The position numbers and the translations under genes were made by a program. Positions 52,202 through 61,964 of a stretch of 64,000 nucleotides of DNA are shown in pieces. The stretch is from positions 558,001 through 622,000 of the forward strand of contig NZ_BKBA01000008.1 in assembly GCF_007992835.1 (NCBI RefSeq), in the 5' to 3' direction. Position 1 is the stretch's first letter. Each line of letters opens with the position of its first letter. The notes under the pieces are model-generated. The model did not search any database. It was not told the DNA's origin and worked only from the letters and a program-made list of their open reading frames with translations. Source of the stretch: Knoellia locipacati (GTDB lineage Bacteria > Actinomycetota > Actinomycetes > Actinomycetales > Dermatophilaceae).

Positions 52202-53488
52202 ATGCCGCTCGACTACCCGGTCCACGAGCGCACCCTCACCAACGGGCTGCGTGTCGTCGTCTCACCGGATCCCAGCGTTCCGAACGTCACCGTCAACATC
52301 TGGGTGGGAGTCGGCTCGCGCCACGAGGCGCCCGGGCGCACCGGGTTCGCGCACCTCTTCGAGCACCTCATGTTCCAGGGCTCGCGCAACGTCGCCAGCG
52401 GTGAGCACTTCGAGGCGCTCATGGCGCAGGGCGGACGGCTCAACGCGACGACCTGGTTCGACCGGACCAACTACTTCGAGACGGTGCCCAAGGGTGCGCT
52501 CGAGCTCGCGCTGTGGCTCGAGGCGGACCGGCACGGTCACCTGCTCGACGCGGTGAACCAGGCGAACCTCGACAACCAGCGGGACGTGGTCAAGGAGGAG
52601 AAGCGCCAGCGCTACGACAACCAGCCCTACGGCAACGCGCTCATCGACGTCTATGCCGCGACCTTCCCCGAGGGGCACCCCTACCACCACCCGACCATCG
52701 GCTCGATGGAGGACCTCGACGCCGCGAGCCTCGAGGACGTCCACGCGTTCTTCCGCCGCCACTACGCACCGGACAACACGGTGCTCACGCTCTGCGGCGA
52801 CGTCACGCCGGACGACGGATTCGCCCTCGTGGAGCGCTATTTCGGCTCCATCGAGGCCAGCGAGGAGCCGCGACGTCCCCCCGTCGCACCGCTGACGCCG
52901 CTGACCGAACCGGTCCGGGTCGAGCGCCGCGAGGACGTCCCCAACGACCGTCTCCACGTCGCCTTCCGGCTGCCCGTCGACGAGACCGAGGAGTTCAACG
53001 CCGTGAGCCTCGCGCTCGACGCGCTCGGCGGGCTGGCCTCGTCACGTCTCGTCCGGCGGCTCGTGCGCAAGGAGCAGACCGCCCTCGGCGCACACGCGAC
53101 CTCGTGGGGCTTCGTCGACGGAGTCTCCCTCGGGTTCTTCGTGCTCGACATCGCCGACGAGGTCGACACCGACGCCGTCGAGCGGGCCCTCGTCGAGGAG
53201 CTCGAGCGGTTCGCCGTCGAGGGCCCGACCGAGGCCGAGATGGATGCCGCCCTCGCCCAGGCCGAGCGCGGCTGGCTGTCGATGCTCGCGAGCCAGGAGG
53301 AGCGGGCCGACGCCCTGTCGCACTACACCTCGCTCCACGGCGACCCGAACCTCGTCAACACCCACCTCGACCGCCTGCGTGCGGTGACGCCGGAGCAGGT
53401 GCGGCTCGCGGCCGCCACCTGGCTGCGTCCCGAGAGCCGCGCGGTGGTCGCCTACCGCGCCGACGTCGAGACTGAGGAGGTCGCATGA
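52202..53488 (+). CDS. M16 peptidase, catalytic subunit
   Basis: A 428-residue pitrilysin-family protease. The inverted zinc motif HxxEH is present as FAHLFEHLMFQGS, with the second Glu in the following NATTWFDRTNYFETVP helix region. Half-size M16B proteins work as heterodimers with an inactive partner that supplies substrate-binding residues. Its stop overlaps the partner start by 4 nt (ATGA). Confidence 0.93.
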   Translation: MPLDYPVHERTLTNGLRVVVSPDPSVPNVTVNIWVGVGSRHEAPGRTGFAHLFEHLMFQGSRNVASGEHFEALMAQGGRLNATTWFDRTNYFETVPKGALELALWLEADRHGHLLDAVNQANLDNQRDVVKEEKRQRYDNQPYGNALIDVYAATFPEGHPYHHPTIGSMEDLDAASLEDVHAFFRRHYAPDNTVLTLCGDVTPDDGFALVERYFGSIEASEEPRRPPVAPLTPLTEPVRVERREDVPNDRLHVAFRLPVDETEEFNAVSLALDALGGLASSRLVRRLVRKEQTALGAHATSWGFVDGVSLGFFVLDIADEVDTDAVERALVEELERFAVEGPTEAEMDAALAQAERGWLSMLASQEERADALSHYTSLHGDPNLVNTHLDRLRAVTPEQVRLAAATWLRPESRAVVAYRADVETEEVA

Positions 53489-54843
53489 GCACCACGACCG
53501 TGCCCCGTCCGGAGGTCGCGGCCCCCGAGCCGTGGGCCTTCCCGCTGCCACAGGAGTCGGTGACGGACAACGGCATACGACTTCTCACGTATGCCGTCCC
53601 CGGCCAGTACGTCGTGTCCCTGCGGCTCGTCGTCCCGCTGTCGCTCACCGACGAGCCGGCCGACCGCGAGGGCGTCGCGGCCATGACCGCACGCCTGCTC
53701 GACGAGGGCACGGCGGAGCACTCGAGCGAGGAGTTCGCCGAGCTCATGGAACGCACCGGAATGGTGCTGGGCGCCGCGGTGACCGACGGCGCCCTGAGCG
53801 TGGACGTCGACGTGCCGCAGCGGTTCCTGCCCCAGGCGCTGGACCTGCTGCGCCAGACGCTGGCCGAGCCGGCGTTCCCGCAGGACGAGGTACGCCGCAT
53901 CCTGCGCAGCCGCCTCGCGGAGATCGAGCAGGAACGGGCCTCGGCACCGCACCGCGCCGCCCGCGAGCTCACCGCCACCCTGTGGGCCCCGACCGAGCGC
54001 GCCTCCCGCCCGGCCGCCGGGACGCCCGCGACCATCTCCGCGATGGGCCGTGACGACGTCGTCGAGTTCCACCGCAGGCACATCGGCCCGCGCGGCGCCA
54101 CCCTCGTCGTCGCCGGTGACCTCGACGGCGTCGACGTCGCCGACGTGGTCGCGACCGGGCTCGGTGGCTGGACCAACCCCGACCACGTGCCGGCCACGCC
54201 GGCCCGACCGCCCGTTCCCGCCGGGGGAGGGGCCCGCGTGGTCCTCGTCGACCGGCCGGGATCGGTGCAGAGCGAGCTGTCGGTCGCGGTGCCCGGTCCG
54301 GACCGGTCGGTCGCGACCGGCTGGGCGCCCTACCCCGTCCTCAGCTTCATGGTCGGGGGGTCGCCGAGCGCCCGTGTCGACGCCGTCCTGCGCGAGGACA
54401 AGGGCTACACCTACGGCATCCGCGCCGCCTTCCGGCCGCGTGCCCGGGGCGGGTCCTTCGTCACCGCGGGCTCGGTGCGTGCCGACGCCACCGTCGATGC
54501 ACTCAGGCTGCTCGTCGAGATCCTCGGTACGGCGCGAGAAGGGTTCTCGCAGGCCGAGATCCGCAGTGGGGTGGACTACGTCGTGCAGACGGCGCCGGGT
54601 CGTTATGCGACGGCGGACGCCGTCGCCGACGAGGCGTCGGCCCTGGCCATCGAGGGCCTCCCGCTCGACTTCCAGACGACGACGCTCGCCGCGATGCGCG
54701 AGCTCGACGACGCGGCCCTCACCACGGCATACACGGACGTCGTCACGGGGGAGTGGGTCGTGGTCGTCGTGGGCGACGCCGCGAGCCTGCGCGAGGGCAT
54801 CGAGGGGCTGGGCCTCGGACCGGTGACGGTGGTCCCGGCCTGA
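53485..54843 (+). CDS. M16 peptidase, non-catalytic partner
   Basis: A 452-residue M16 homologue in which the zinc motif position reads GVAAMTARLLDEGT, with no HxxEH, so it cannot bind zinc. It keeps the substrate-binding R/Y pair (SARVDAVLREDKGYTYGIRAA). The pair resembles the Sphingomonas/Bacillus M16B heterodimers, where partner residues clamp the substrate. A pair of facing GTATGCCG octamers lies near its start. Confidence 0.92.
   Translation: MSTTTVPRPEVAAPEPWAFPLPQESVTDNGIRLLTYAVPGQYVVSLRLVVPLSLTDEPADREGVAAMTARLLDEGTAEHSSEEFAELMERTGMVLGAAVTDGALSVDVDVPQRFLPQALDLLRQTLAEPAFPQDEVRRILRSRLAEIEQERASAPHRAARELTATLWAPTERASRPAAGTPATISAMGRDDVVEFHRRHIGPRGATLVVAGDLDGVDVADVVATGLGGWTNPDHVPATPARPPVPAGGGARVVLVDRPGSVQSELSVAVPGPDRSVATGWAPYPVLSFMVGGSPSARVDAVLREDKGYTYGIRAAFRPRARGGSFVTAGSVRADATVDALRLLVEILGTAREGFSQAEIRSGVDYVVQTAPGRYATADAVADEASALAIEGLPLDFQTTTLAAMRELDDAALTTAYTDVVTGEWVVVVVGDAASLREGIEGLGLGPVTVVPA
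53570..53597. repeat. inverted octamer pair inside M16 gene
   Basis: ACGGCATACG (53570-53579) and CGTATGCCGT (53588-53597) form a perfect 10-bp stem with an 8-nt loop. It uses the rare codons ATA (Ile) and TAT (Tyr) in NGIRLLTYAV. Confidence 0.85.
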
Positions 54844-54870
54844 CGCCGGGTCCACCGGGCGGGTGACGGC

Positions 54871-55653
54871 TCAGAGGCCGATGCGCGCCAGGACCTCGTC
54901 GTGGAGCAGACCGTTGGTGGCCACGGCGTTGCCACCGAACGGTCCGTCCTCACCCTTGAGCGACGTGAACCGGCCGCCCGCCTCGGTGACGATCGGGACG
55001 AGGGCGACCATGTCGTGCAGGTTGAGCTCCGGCTCGGCCGCGATGTCGACGGCTCCCTCGGCCAGGAGCATGTAGGACCAGAAGTCCCCGAAGGCGCGCT
55101 CGCGCCAGCAGTCGCGGGCGAGGTCGAGGACCGCCTCCTGACGGCCGACCGCCTCCCACGACGTCGCCGAGCTGTAGGACAGCGAGGCGTCGGAGAGCGT
55201 GGAGACCTGCGAGACCGAGATGCGCTTCGCCGACGTGAGGCTGCGTCCTGCCCAGGCCCCGCTGCCCACGGCGGCCCACCACCGGCGGTTGAGTGCGGGT
55301 GCGGCGACGAGGCCGAGGACCGGCTGCCCGGCGTCGATGAGTCCGATGAGGGTCGCCCACACCGGCACGCCACGCACGAAGTTGTGGGTGCCGTCGATGG
55401 GGTCGATGACCCACTGCCGTGGACCGTGTCCGGTGGCCTCCATCTCCTCGCCGATCACGGCGTCGCGCGGGCGGGTCCTCTTGAGCTGTGAGCGCACCAG
55501 CTCCTCGGCGCTGCGGTCGGCGTCGCTCACGAGCGTGAGGTCGGGCTTGGACTCCACCCGGAGGTCCTCGGCCCGGAAGCGGGAGACGGTCACCCGCTCC
55601 ACGGCGTCGGCGAGGACATGGGCGAGTCGCAGGTCGTCGTCGTAGGTCGGCAC
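54871..55653 (-). CDS. hisN: Histidinol-phosphatase, IMPase type
   Basis: A 260-residue inositol-monophosphatase-fold enzyme, the actinobacterial form of histidinol-phosphate phosphatase. Metal motifs: IGEEM (Glu), WVIDPIDGTHNFVRG (two Asp) and the C-terminal ELNLHDMVALVPIVTEAGG. GTG 55653 (VPTYDDDLRLA) is chosen because TACGGT lies 7 nt upstream in RNA sense; GTG 55662 would overlap that hexamer. In related genomes it lies next to aroA and rsgA, but here a peptide transporter operon separates them. Confidence 0.88.
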   Translation of the reverse strand: MPTYDDDLRLAHVLADAVERVTVSRFRAEDLRVESKPDLTLVSDADRSAEELVRSQLKRTRPRDAVIGEEMEATGHGPRQWVIDPIDGTHNFVRGVPVWATLIGLIDAGQPVLGLVAAPALNRRWWAAVGSGAWAGRSLTSAKRISVSQVSTLSDASLSYSSATSWEAVGRQEAVLDLARDCWRERAFGDFWSYMLLAEGAVDIAAEPELNLHDMVALVPIVTEAGGRFTSLKGEDGPFGGNAVATNGLLHDEVLARIGL

Positions 55654-55660
55654 GCCCGTC

Positions 55661-55666
55661 ACCGTA
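55661..55666 (-). promoter_or_regulatory. -10 hexamer TACGGT, leaderless hisN
   Basis: Reads TACGGT on the minus strand, 7 nt before GTG 55653. It is mirrored by another TACGGT on the plus strand at 55676-55681. Confidence 0.5.
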
Positions 55667-55745
55667 GCCCCTCACTACGGTCACAATCGGGTCTCGTGTC
55701 GGTCACGCCCCTCCCGCGAGTCGCCGATGTGGTCTTACATGGGGA

Positions 55746-55769
55746 CCGCGTGCCTCCCATGGCACGCGG
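55746..55769 (+). promoter_or_regulatory. 9-bp hairpin/operator in peptide-transporter leader
   Basis: CCGCGTGCC and GGCACGCGG form a perfect palindromic stem with a 6-nt loop, 80 bp upstream of the binding-protein ATG. Either an operator or an RNA hairpin. Confidence 0.35.
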
Positions 55770-55848
55770 GGGCCACCCGACCGGGACCGGCTCTCACTTG
55801 ATGTCCGTTCACTTTCCCTGGAACGGATCGACACGTAGGAGGACATCC

Positions 55849-57507
55849 ATGCGAGGAACCACTCGCACGGTGGCCGTTGCCGGTATCTCGGCGGCAGCAC
55901 TGCTGCTCGCTGGTTGTGGCGGCGGCGGCGATGAGGGCGGCAGCACGGACAGCGGCGCCGCGGCCAAGACCGGCGGCGCCATCACGGTTCGTGGCTGCAA
56001 CCCGGAGAACCCCCTGATCGCGGGCAACACGTCCGAGACGTGTGGCGGCAACGTGCTCGACGTCATCACGGCCAAGCTGGTCAAGTACAACGTCGACACC
56101 GCTGCTCCCGAGAACGACATCGCAGAGTCGATCGAGACCTCGGACAACCAGAACTTCACGGTCAAGCTCAAGAAGGACTACAAGTTCCACGACGGCACGG
56201 TCGTCAAGGCCAAGAACTTCGTCGACGCCTGGAACTACACCGCTTACGGCCCCAACGCCCAGCTCGGTTCCTACTTCTTCGAGCCCATCGAGGGCTACGC
56301 GGACCTCCAGTCCGAGGACCCGGACGGCGACGGCCCGCAGAAGGCCCCGACGCCCAAGGCCAAGGAGCTGACCGGCCTCAAGGTCGTCGACGACACGACC
56401 TTCACCATCAAGACGACCGAGAAGGTCTCGAACCTCCCCGTCCGCCTCGGCTACACGGCGTTCTCGCCCCAGCCCGACGCGTTCTTCGCGGACCCCAAGG
56501 CCTTCGGTGACAAGCCGATCGCCGCCGGCCCCTACAAGGTCGACTCCTGGACCAAGAACGCCGAGATCAAGCTCTCGAAGTTCGCCGACTACAGCGGCGC
56601 GCGCAAGGGCAACCTCGACAACATCACGTTCAAGATCTACCAGGACAGCAACGCGGCCTACGCCGACGTCCAGGCCAACCAGCTCGACGTGACCGACGAG
56701 GTCCCGGCCAGCGCCCAGATCGACGACAAGTACAAGACCGACCTTCCGGACCGCAACCTCCAGAAGCCGGTCGGCGTCATCCAGACGATCACCACGGCCC
56801 CCGCCAAGGTGGACCCGAACTACGGTCCGGAGATCCGCAAGGCCATCTCCATGGCGATCAACCGTGAGGCCATCATCAAGGCCATCTTCAACGGCACGCG
56901 TGAGCCCGCCACCGGCTGGGTCTCCCCGGTCGTCGACGGCTACAAGGCCGACGTCTGTGGCGAGTTCTGCAAGTACGACCCGGCCAAGGCCAAGGAGCAG
57001 CTCGCCAAGGCGGGTGGCTTCAAGGGCGGCAAGATCACCCTGTCGTACAACGCCGACGCGTCGCACAAGGAGTGGACCGAGGCCACCTGCAACAGCATCA
57101 AGCAGGCTCTCGGTGTCGACTGTGTCGCCACCCCCGTGGTCGACTTCTCCACCTTCCGGACCCTGATCCACGACCGGAAGATGAAGGGCATGTTCCGTAC
57201 CGGTTGGCAGATGGACTACCCGTCGATCGAGAACTTCCTCGCGCCGCTCTACGGCACGGGCGCCTCGTCCAACGACGGTGACTTCTCCGACCCGGCGTTC
57301 GACGCCAAGCTCAAGGAGGCCGCTGCGGCCACCGACGCTGCCGCCTCGAACAAGCTCTACCAGGAGGCCGAGGGCATCATCGCCAAGGACATGGCGACCA
57401 TCCCGCTCTGGTACTCCACGACCACCATGGGCTGGTCGGACAAGGTCACCAACGTCAAGGTCACGCCGTTCGGTGTGCCGGACTACGCGGGTATCTCGCT
57501 GAAGTGA
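55849..57507 (+). CDS. dppA: Peptide ABC transporter substrate-binding lipoprotein
   Basis: A 552-residue family 5 extracellular solute-binding protein. The signal peptide ends in the lipobox LLLAGC (Cys23), then a Gly/Asp/Ser linker. Family marks: KFHDGTVVKAKNFVDAWNYT, PIAAGPYKVDSW and IRKAISMAINREAIIKAIFNG. AGGAGG lies 6 nt upstream of ATG 55849. Four Cys in the mature part could form disulfides. It heads a five-gene operon; likely cargo is oligopeptides or dipeptides, specificity unproven. Confidence 0.93.
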   Translation: MRGTTRTVAVAGISAAALLLAGCGGGGDEGGSTDSGAAAKTGGAITVRGCNPENPLIAGNTSETCGGNVLDVITAKLVKYNVDTAAPENDIAESIETSDNQNFTVKLKKDYKFHDGTVVKAKNFVDAWNYTAYGPNAQLGSYFFEPIEGYADLQSEDPDGDGPQKAPTPKAKELTGLKVVDDTTFTIKTTEKVSNLPVRLGYTAFSPQPDAFFADPKAFGDKPIAAGPYKVDSWTKNAEIKLSKFADYSGARKGNLDNITFKIYQDSNAAYADVQANQLDVTDEVPASAQIDDKYKTDLPDRNLQKPVGVIQTITTAPAKVDPNYGPEIRKAISMAINREAIIKAIFNGTREPATGWVSPVVDGYKADVCGEFCKYDPAKAKEQLAKAGGFKGGKITLSYNADASHKEWTEATCNSIKQALGVDCVATPVVDFSTFRTLIHDRKMKGMFRTGWQMDYPSIENFLAPLYGTGASSNDGDFSDPAFDAKLKEAAAATDAAASNKLYQEAEGIIAKDMATIPLWYSTTTMGWSDKVTNVKVTPFGVPDYAGISLK

Positions 57508-57547
57508 CCCCAGCGTGTCGGGTGAGCACCTGACCCGACATCAGCAG

Positions 57548-57585
57548 GCTGTCGGCCTGCCGGCACTCGCCGGCAGGCCGACAGC
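57548..57585 (+). terminator. strong intra-operon hairpin after dppA
   Basis: A perfect 17-bp stem with the 4-nt loop ACTC and no T-run. It probably causes partial termination or protects the 3' end of the binding-protein message, so that dppA is made in excess over the permease. The 200 bp from here to dppB hold no other clear signal. Confidence 0.65.
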
Positions 57586-57785
57586 ATGCCGGGGGTACAT
57601 TTCCCCCTACGGGGCGCCCGCCCCATCCTGAGCTCCAGCTCGCCCGATGCCCTCTGCCGCGTCAGGTATGTTGCAGTTCTGGCCCGGCTCACAAGGCCAT
57701 ACCCGACTTCACGAGACGCGCGTGTGCCGTCTCGCCGTGCCCCTCCGCCACCGCGGACTGGGCCGAAAGTGACCCAGGAGGTGAC

Positions 57786-58715
57786 ATGGGCAAGTACATC
57801 GTCAGGCGACTGCTGCAGATGATCCCGGTGGTTCTGGGAGCAACCTTCATCATCTTCGCCATGGTCTTCGCCCTGCCCGGAGACCCGACCGCCGGCAAGT
57901 GCGGTGAACGCCCCTGCTCCCCGGAGTTCGTTGCGAAGTTCCGCGAGGAGCACAACCTCAACGACCCGCTCCCCGTGCAGTACGGCAAGTACCTCGGCAA
58001 GTTCGTCCAGGGCGACCTCGGGACCAACTACTACGGGATCCCGGTCAAGGACGACCTCGCCAAGCGCTACACGATCACCGGCCGGCTCGCGCTCATGGCG
58101 ATCGCCTTCGAGGCCATCATCGGCATCCTCGCCGGTGTCCTGGCCGGTGTGCGCAAGGGGAGGTTCATCGACAACCTCGTCACCGTGAGCACGCTGTTCG
58201 TCATCTCCATCCCCGTCTTCGTCATCGGTGTGCTGCTCCAGTACCTCTTCGGCATCAAGTGGGGCCTGTTCCCTGCCACCGTGCCGAGCCTCGAGGCCTC
58301 GACGTGGTCACTCGTGCTGCCCGCCTTCGTCCTCGGCTCGCTCTCCATCGCCTACGTCGCGCGACTCACGAGGACCAACCTCGTCGAGAACCTCCGCGCC
58401 GACTACGTGCGCACGGCAGCAGCCAAGGGTCTGACGAAGTCCCGCGCCGTCGGCGTCCACACCCTGCGCAACTCGCTCATCCCGGTCGTCACCTTCATCG
58501 GCGCCGACTTCGGCGGGCTCCTCGGTGGGGCCATCGTGACCGAGCGCATCTTCAACATCCAGGGAGTGGGTGGCTACATCTGGAAGGGCATCAACTCCCG
58601 TGACGGTGTCGCCGTCGTCTCCGCGGTGACCGTGCTCGTCATCGTGTACCTGCTCGTCAACCTGCTCGTCGACCTTCTCTACGGCGTGCTCGACCCGAGG
58701 ATCAGCCATGACTGA
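57786..58715 (+). CDS. dppB: Peptide ABC transporter permease
   Basis: A 309-residue inner-membrane permease of the BPD type with six helices, starting MGKYIVRRLLQMIPVVLGATF. The EAA cytoplasmic loop is DYVRTAAAKGLTKSRAVGVHTLRNSL. GGAGG lies 4 nt upstream of ATG 57786. Its stop overlaps the start of the next gene by 8 nt (ATGACTGA). Confidence 0.94.
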   Translation: MGKYIVRRLLQMIPVVLGATFIIFAMVFALPGDPTAGKCGERPCSPEFVAKFREEHNLNDPLPVQYGKYLGKFVQGDLGTNYYGIPVKDDLAKRYTITGRLALMAIAFEAIIGILAGVLAGVRKGRFIDNLVTVSTLFVISIPVFVIGVLLQYLFGIKWGLFPATVPSLEASTWSLVLPAFVLGSLSIAYVARLTRTNLVENLRADYVRTAAAKGLTKSRAVGVHTLRNSLIPVVTFIGADFGGLLGGAIVTERIFNIQGVGGYIWKGINSRDGVAVVSAVTVLVIVYLLVNLLVDLLYGVLDPRISHD

Positions 58716-59631
58716 CTCCCTTGCCGTCAGCGTCCAGCCCACCGCGGGCGAGGACGTGGGCGAGGCCCGCTCGCTCGCCCAGGACGCGTGGCGATCGCTG
58801 CGCAAGAACAAGATCTTCTGGATCTCCGTGACCCTCATCACGGCGTTCGTGCTCATGGCGGTCTGGCCCTCGCTGTTCACCCGGACCGACCCGACCTTCG
58901 GCGACATCAACAACGTGCGCGACACCCCGAGCGGTGCGCACATCTTCGGCACCGACGGCCAGGGTTACGACATCTTCGCCCGCACGATCTACGGCGCCCG
59001 GGCCTCGATCATCGTCGGCATCCTCACCTCGCTGACGACCCTCATCGTCGGCGGCGTCGTCGGCATCGTCGCCGGCTTCTACGGTGGCTGGATCGACGCG
59101 GTCGTCTCGCGCATCACGGACATCTTCTTCGCGATCCCGCTGCTCCTCGGCGGCATCCTGTTCATGGCGAGCTTCCCCAACAACCCGCAGTCGACCCCGT
59201 ACCTCGTCATCGTCGGCAAGGTCGTGCTCACCCTGACGATCTTCGGCTGGCCCTCGATCGCGCGCCTCATGCGCTCGAGCGTCCTGCAGGTCAAGCCCAA
59301 CGAGTACGTCCTCGCGGCGCGGGCCCTGGGCGCGAGCCCGCTGCGGATCATCCGCTCGCACATCCTCCCCAACGCCCTCGCGCCGGCGATCGTCGTCTCG
59401 ACGATCAACCTCGGCGGCTTCATCGTGGCGGAGGCGACGCTGTCGTTCCTCGGTATCGGCCTGACCCCGCCGGCGATCTCGTGGGGTGTGGCGATCAGCG
59501 ACGCCCTCGTGGCCGTCCGCACCTACCCGCACATCCTTCTCTTCCCCAGTCTGTTCCTCAGCCTCGCGGTCCTGGCGTTCATCCTGCTCGGCGATGCCGT
59601 GCGTGACGCCTTCGACCCGAAGTCTCGATGA
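58708..59631 (+). CDS. dppC: Peptide ABC transporter permease
   Basis: A 307-residue permease partner with an N-terminal cytosolic segment (SLAQDAWRSLRKNKIFWI), a first helix, then an external loop (RDTPSGAHIFGTDGQGYDIFARTIYGARAS) typical of DppC, and the EAA loop EYVLAARALGASPLRIIRSHILPNAL. ATG 58708 overlaps dppB. Confidence 0.94.
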   Translation: MTDSLAVSVQPTAGEDVGEARSLAQDAWRSLRKNKIFWISVTLITAFVLMAVWPSLFTRTDPTFGDINNVRDTPSGAHIFGTDGQGYDIFARTIYGARASIIVGILTSLTTLIVGGVVGIVAGFYGGWIDAVVSRITDIFFAIPLLLGGILFMASFPNNPQSTPYLVIVGKVVLTLTIFGWPSIARLMRSSVLQVKPNEYVLAARALGASPLRIIRSHILPNALAPAIVVSTINLGGFIVAEATLSFLGIGLTPPAISWGVAISDALVAVRTYPHILLFPSLFLSLAVLAFILLGDAVRDAFDPKSR

Positions 59632-59647
59632 GCAGGAGGAGCAACCA

Positions 59648-60679
59648 GTGACCACCACCACCAAGTCAGTGGCGCCCGCTTCGGACTACAAGCCCGACGA
59701 CAGCGGCCGCCTCCTCGAGGTCGACAACCTCTTCGTCGAGTTCCACACCGCCGAAGGCGTGGCCAAGGCGATCAACGGTGTCTCGTTCGACCTGCACCAG
59801 GGAGAGACGCTCGCGATCCTCGGCGAGTCCGGTTCCGGCAAGTCCGTGACCGCTCAGGCGATCATGGGCATCCTCGACATGCCGCCGGCCGTCATCCCGT
59901 CGGGTGCCATCCGCTACTGCGGCCAGGACCTGCTGACCATGCCGGAGGACCAGCGCCGCAGGGCACGCGGCCCGGAGATCTCGATGATCTTCCAGGACGC
60001 GCTCAGCTCGCTCAACCCGACGTTCCCCGTCGGCTGGCAGATCGGCGAGATGTTCCGGCAGCACCGGGGCATGAACAAGTCCGACGCCTATGCCCAGGCC
60101 GTCCGCCTCATGGAGCGCGTCGCGATCCCCGGAGCCAAGGACCGGGTCAAGAACTACCCGCACCAGTTCTCCGGCGGCATGCGCCAGCGCATCATGATCG
60201 CGATGGCGATCGCGCTCGACCCGGCGGTCCTCATCGCCGACGAGCCGACCACCGCCCTCGACGTCACCGTCCAGGCGCAGATCATGGCCCTGCTCGCTGA
60301 GCTCCAGGAGGAGCGTCAGATGGGCCTCATCCTCATCACCCACGACCTCGGTGTCGTGGCCGACGTCGCGGACCGCGCCTCGGTCATGTATGCCGGTCGC
60401 ATCGTCGCGCAGGCGGGGATCGAGGACCTCTACGCCCGCCCGGCGCACCCCTACACCCGCGGTCTGCTCGAGTCGATCCCCCGACTCGACCAGAAGGGCC
60501 AGACGCTCGCCGCCATCGGTGGCCTGCCGCCGAACCTCACCAGGATCCCGCCGGGCTGCGCGTTCAACCCGCGCTGCCGCATGGCCCAGGACATCTGCCG
60601 CACCGACGTCCCGGAGCTGCGTCACGTGGCCAACCAGGACTCCGCCTGCCACTTCGCCGAGGAGGTCCTCAATGGCTGA
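59648..60679 (+). CDS. dppD: Peptide ABC transporter ATPase
   Basis: A 343-residue ATPase. Walker [16 protein letters not shown]-loop [11 protein letters not shown], signature FSGGMRQR, Walker [15 protein letters not shown]-loop ITHDLG. The C-terminal oligopeptide/dipeptide domain carries four Cys (CAFNPRC...CRTD...CHF), which in this family may bind an Fe-S cluster. GTG 59648 has GGAGGAG upstream. Confidence 0.94.
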   Translation: MTTTTKSVAPASDYKPDDSGRLLEVDNLFVEFHTAEGVAKAINGVSFDLHQGETLAILGESGSGKSVTAQAIMGILDMPPAVIPSGAIRYCGQDLLTMPEDQRRRARGPEISMIFQDALSSLNPTFPVGWQIGEMFRQHRGMNKSDAYAQAVRLMERVAIPGAKDRVKNYPHQFSGGMRQRIMIAMAIALDPAVLIADEPTTALDVTVQAQIMALLAELQEERQMGLILITHDLGVVADVADRASVMYAGRIVAQAGIEDLYARPAHPYTRGLLESIPRLDQKGQTLAAIGGLPPNLTRIPPGCAFNPRCRMAQDICRTDVPELRHVANQDSACHFAEEVLNG

Positions 60680-61898
60680 CGTCATTCTCAAGGCTGACAA
60701 CCTCTACAAGCACTACCCGATCAAGGGTGGTGTGCTGCGCACCACGACCGGTCAGGTCAAGGCCGTCGACGGCGTCTCGTTCGAGCTCCAGCGGGGCGAG
60801 ACCCTCGGCATCGTCGGCGAGTCCGGCTGTGGCAAGTCCACCCTGGGCCGCGTCCTCATGCGTCTCGAGGAGCCGACGTCGGGCACCGTGAACTTCGACG
60901 GTGTCGACATGTACTCGCAGAGCGGGTCCGCGATGCGCAAGCTGCGTCGCGACATCCAGATCGTGTTCCAGGACCCCTACACGTCGCTCAACCCGCGCAA
61001 GACGGTCGGCGACATCATCGGGGAGCCGTTCGAGATCCACCCCGACGTCGTCCCCAAGGGTGGTCGCAAGAAGGGCGTCCAGGAGCTCCTGGAGATGGTG
61101 GGCCTCAACCCGGAGCACATCAACCGCTACCCGCACCAGTTCTCGGGCGGACAGCGCCAGCGCATCGGCATCGCCCGCGGCATCGCGCTGCGCCCCAAGG
61201 TGCTCATCTGCGACGAGCCGGTCTCCGCGCTCGACGTCTCGGTGCAGGCGCAGGTCATCAACCTCATGGAGAAGCTGCAGGACGAGCTCGGCCTGTCCTA
61301 CATCTTCATCGCGCACGACCTGTCGGTCGTCCGGCACATCTCCGACCGTGTCGGCGTGATGTACCTCGGGCGCATGGTCGAGCTCGGCACCGAGGAGCAG
61401 ATCTACCAGCGGCCGACCCACCCCTACACGCAGGCCCTGCTGTCCGCGGTCCCGGTCCCGGACCCGCTGATGCGTGGCAAGCGTGAGCAGATCGTGCTCA
61501 CCGGTGACGTCCCGTCGCCGGCGAACCCGCCCTCGGGCTGCCGCTTCCACACGCGCTGCTTCAAGGCGCAGGACCGCTGCAAGGTCGACGACCCCGAGCT
61601 GATCGACCGTCCGGACGGCGTCGGCGAGCACCGCTCGGCCTGCCTGTTCGCAGAGCCGCGCGTCATCGTCGAGACCGTCGACGTCTCGGACGTCGAGGTG
61701 GACACCCGCTTCGCGAGCACCGACGTCGTCGACCTCGACGCCTTCGCCGAGGACGACGGCCTCCTGCCTGCCGACGCCGCGAGCGTGGCGCAGGGCTCGC
61801 AGGTCGTGGGCGAGACCGAGGGTCCGCTGGACCGCCCGGCCGACACGAACCGGCTCATCGACGACGAGCCGACGGAGCAGCGCGACCCGCGGGTCTGA
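60672..61898 (+). CDS. dppF: Peptide ABC transporter ATPase with acidic C-terminal extension
   Basis: A 408-residue ATPase: [51 protein letters not shown] and AHDLSVV. The C-terminal Cys set is CRFHTRC...C. After the normal end (CLFAEP, residue ~324) there is an ~80-residue acidic, low-complexity extension ([11 protein letters not shown] ... [11 protein letters not shown]) absent from typical DppF. It overlaps dppD by 8 nt. Confidence 0.93.
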   Translation: MADVILKADNLYKHYPIKGGVLRTTTGQVKAVDGVSFELQRGETLGIVGESGCGKSTLGRVLMRLEEPTSGTVNFDGVDMYSQSGSAMRKLRRDIQIVFQDPYTSLNPRKTVGDIIGEPFEIHPDVVPKGGRKKGVQELLEMVGLNPEHINRYPHQFSGGQRQRIGIARGIALRPKVLICDEPVSALDVSVQAQVINLMEKLQDELGLSYIFIAHDLSVVRHISDRVGVMYLGRMVELGTEEQIYQRPTHPYTQALLSAVPVPDPLMRGKREQIVLTGDVPSPANPPSGCRFHTRCFKAQDRCKVDDPELIDRPDGVGEHRSACLFAEPRVIVETVDVSDVEVDTRFASTDVVDLDAFAEDDGLLPADAASVAQGSQVVGETEGPLDRPADTNRLIDDEPTEQRDPRV

Positions 61899-61920
61899 CG
61901 CGACACCAGGTCAGCAGCAC

Positions 61921-61964
61921 ACGACGAGGGCCCGGAAGGAAGCATTCGTCCGGGCCCTCGTCGT
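61921..61964. terminator. bidirectional terminator, 16-bp stem
   Basis: Perfect 16-bp arms and a 12-nt loop, between the convergent ends of dppF and rsgA. Confidence 0.75.

Noticed and set aside
55618-55848. 77-codon extension at the start of the peptide-binding protein
   Set aside because: It would bury the signal peptide and pass the strong AGGAGG before ATG 55849.
57671-57703. internal promoter before dppB (TTGCAG ... CATACC)
   Set aside because: The spacer is 21 bp and the -10 is poor.
61921-61964. riboswitch or small RNA at the 16-bp hairpin
   Set aside because: It is a simple single stem between convergent stops, explained by a bidirectional terminator.
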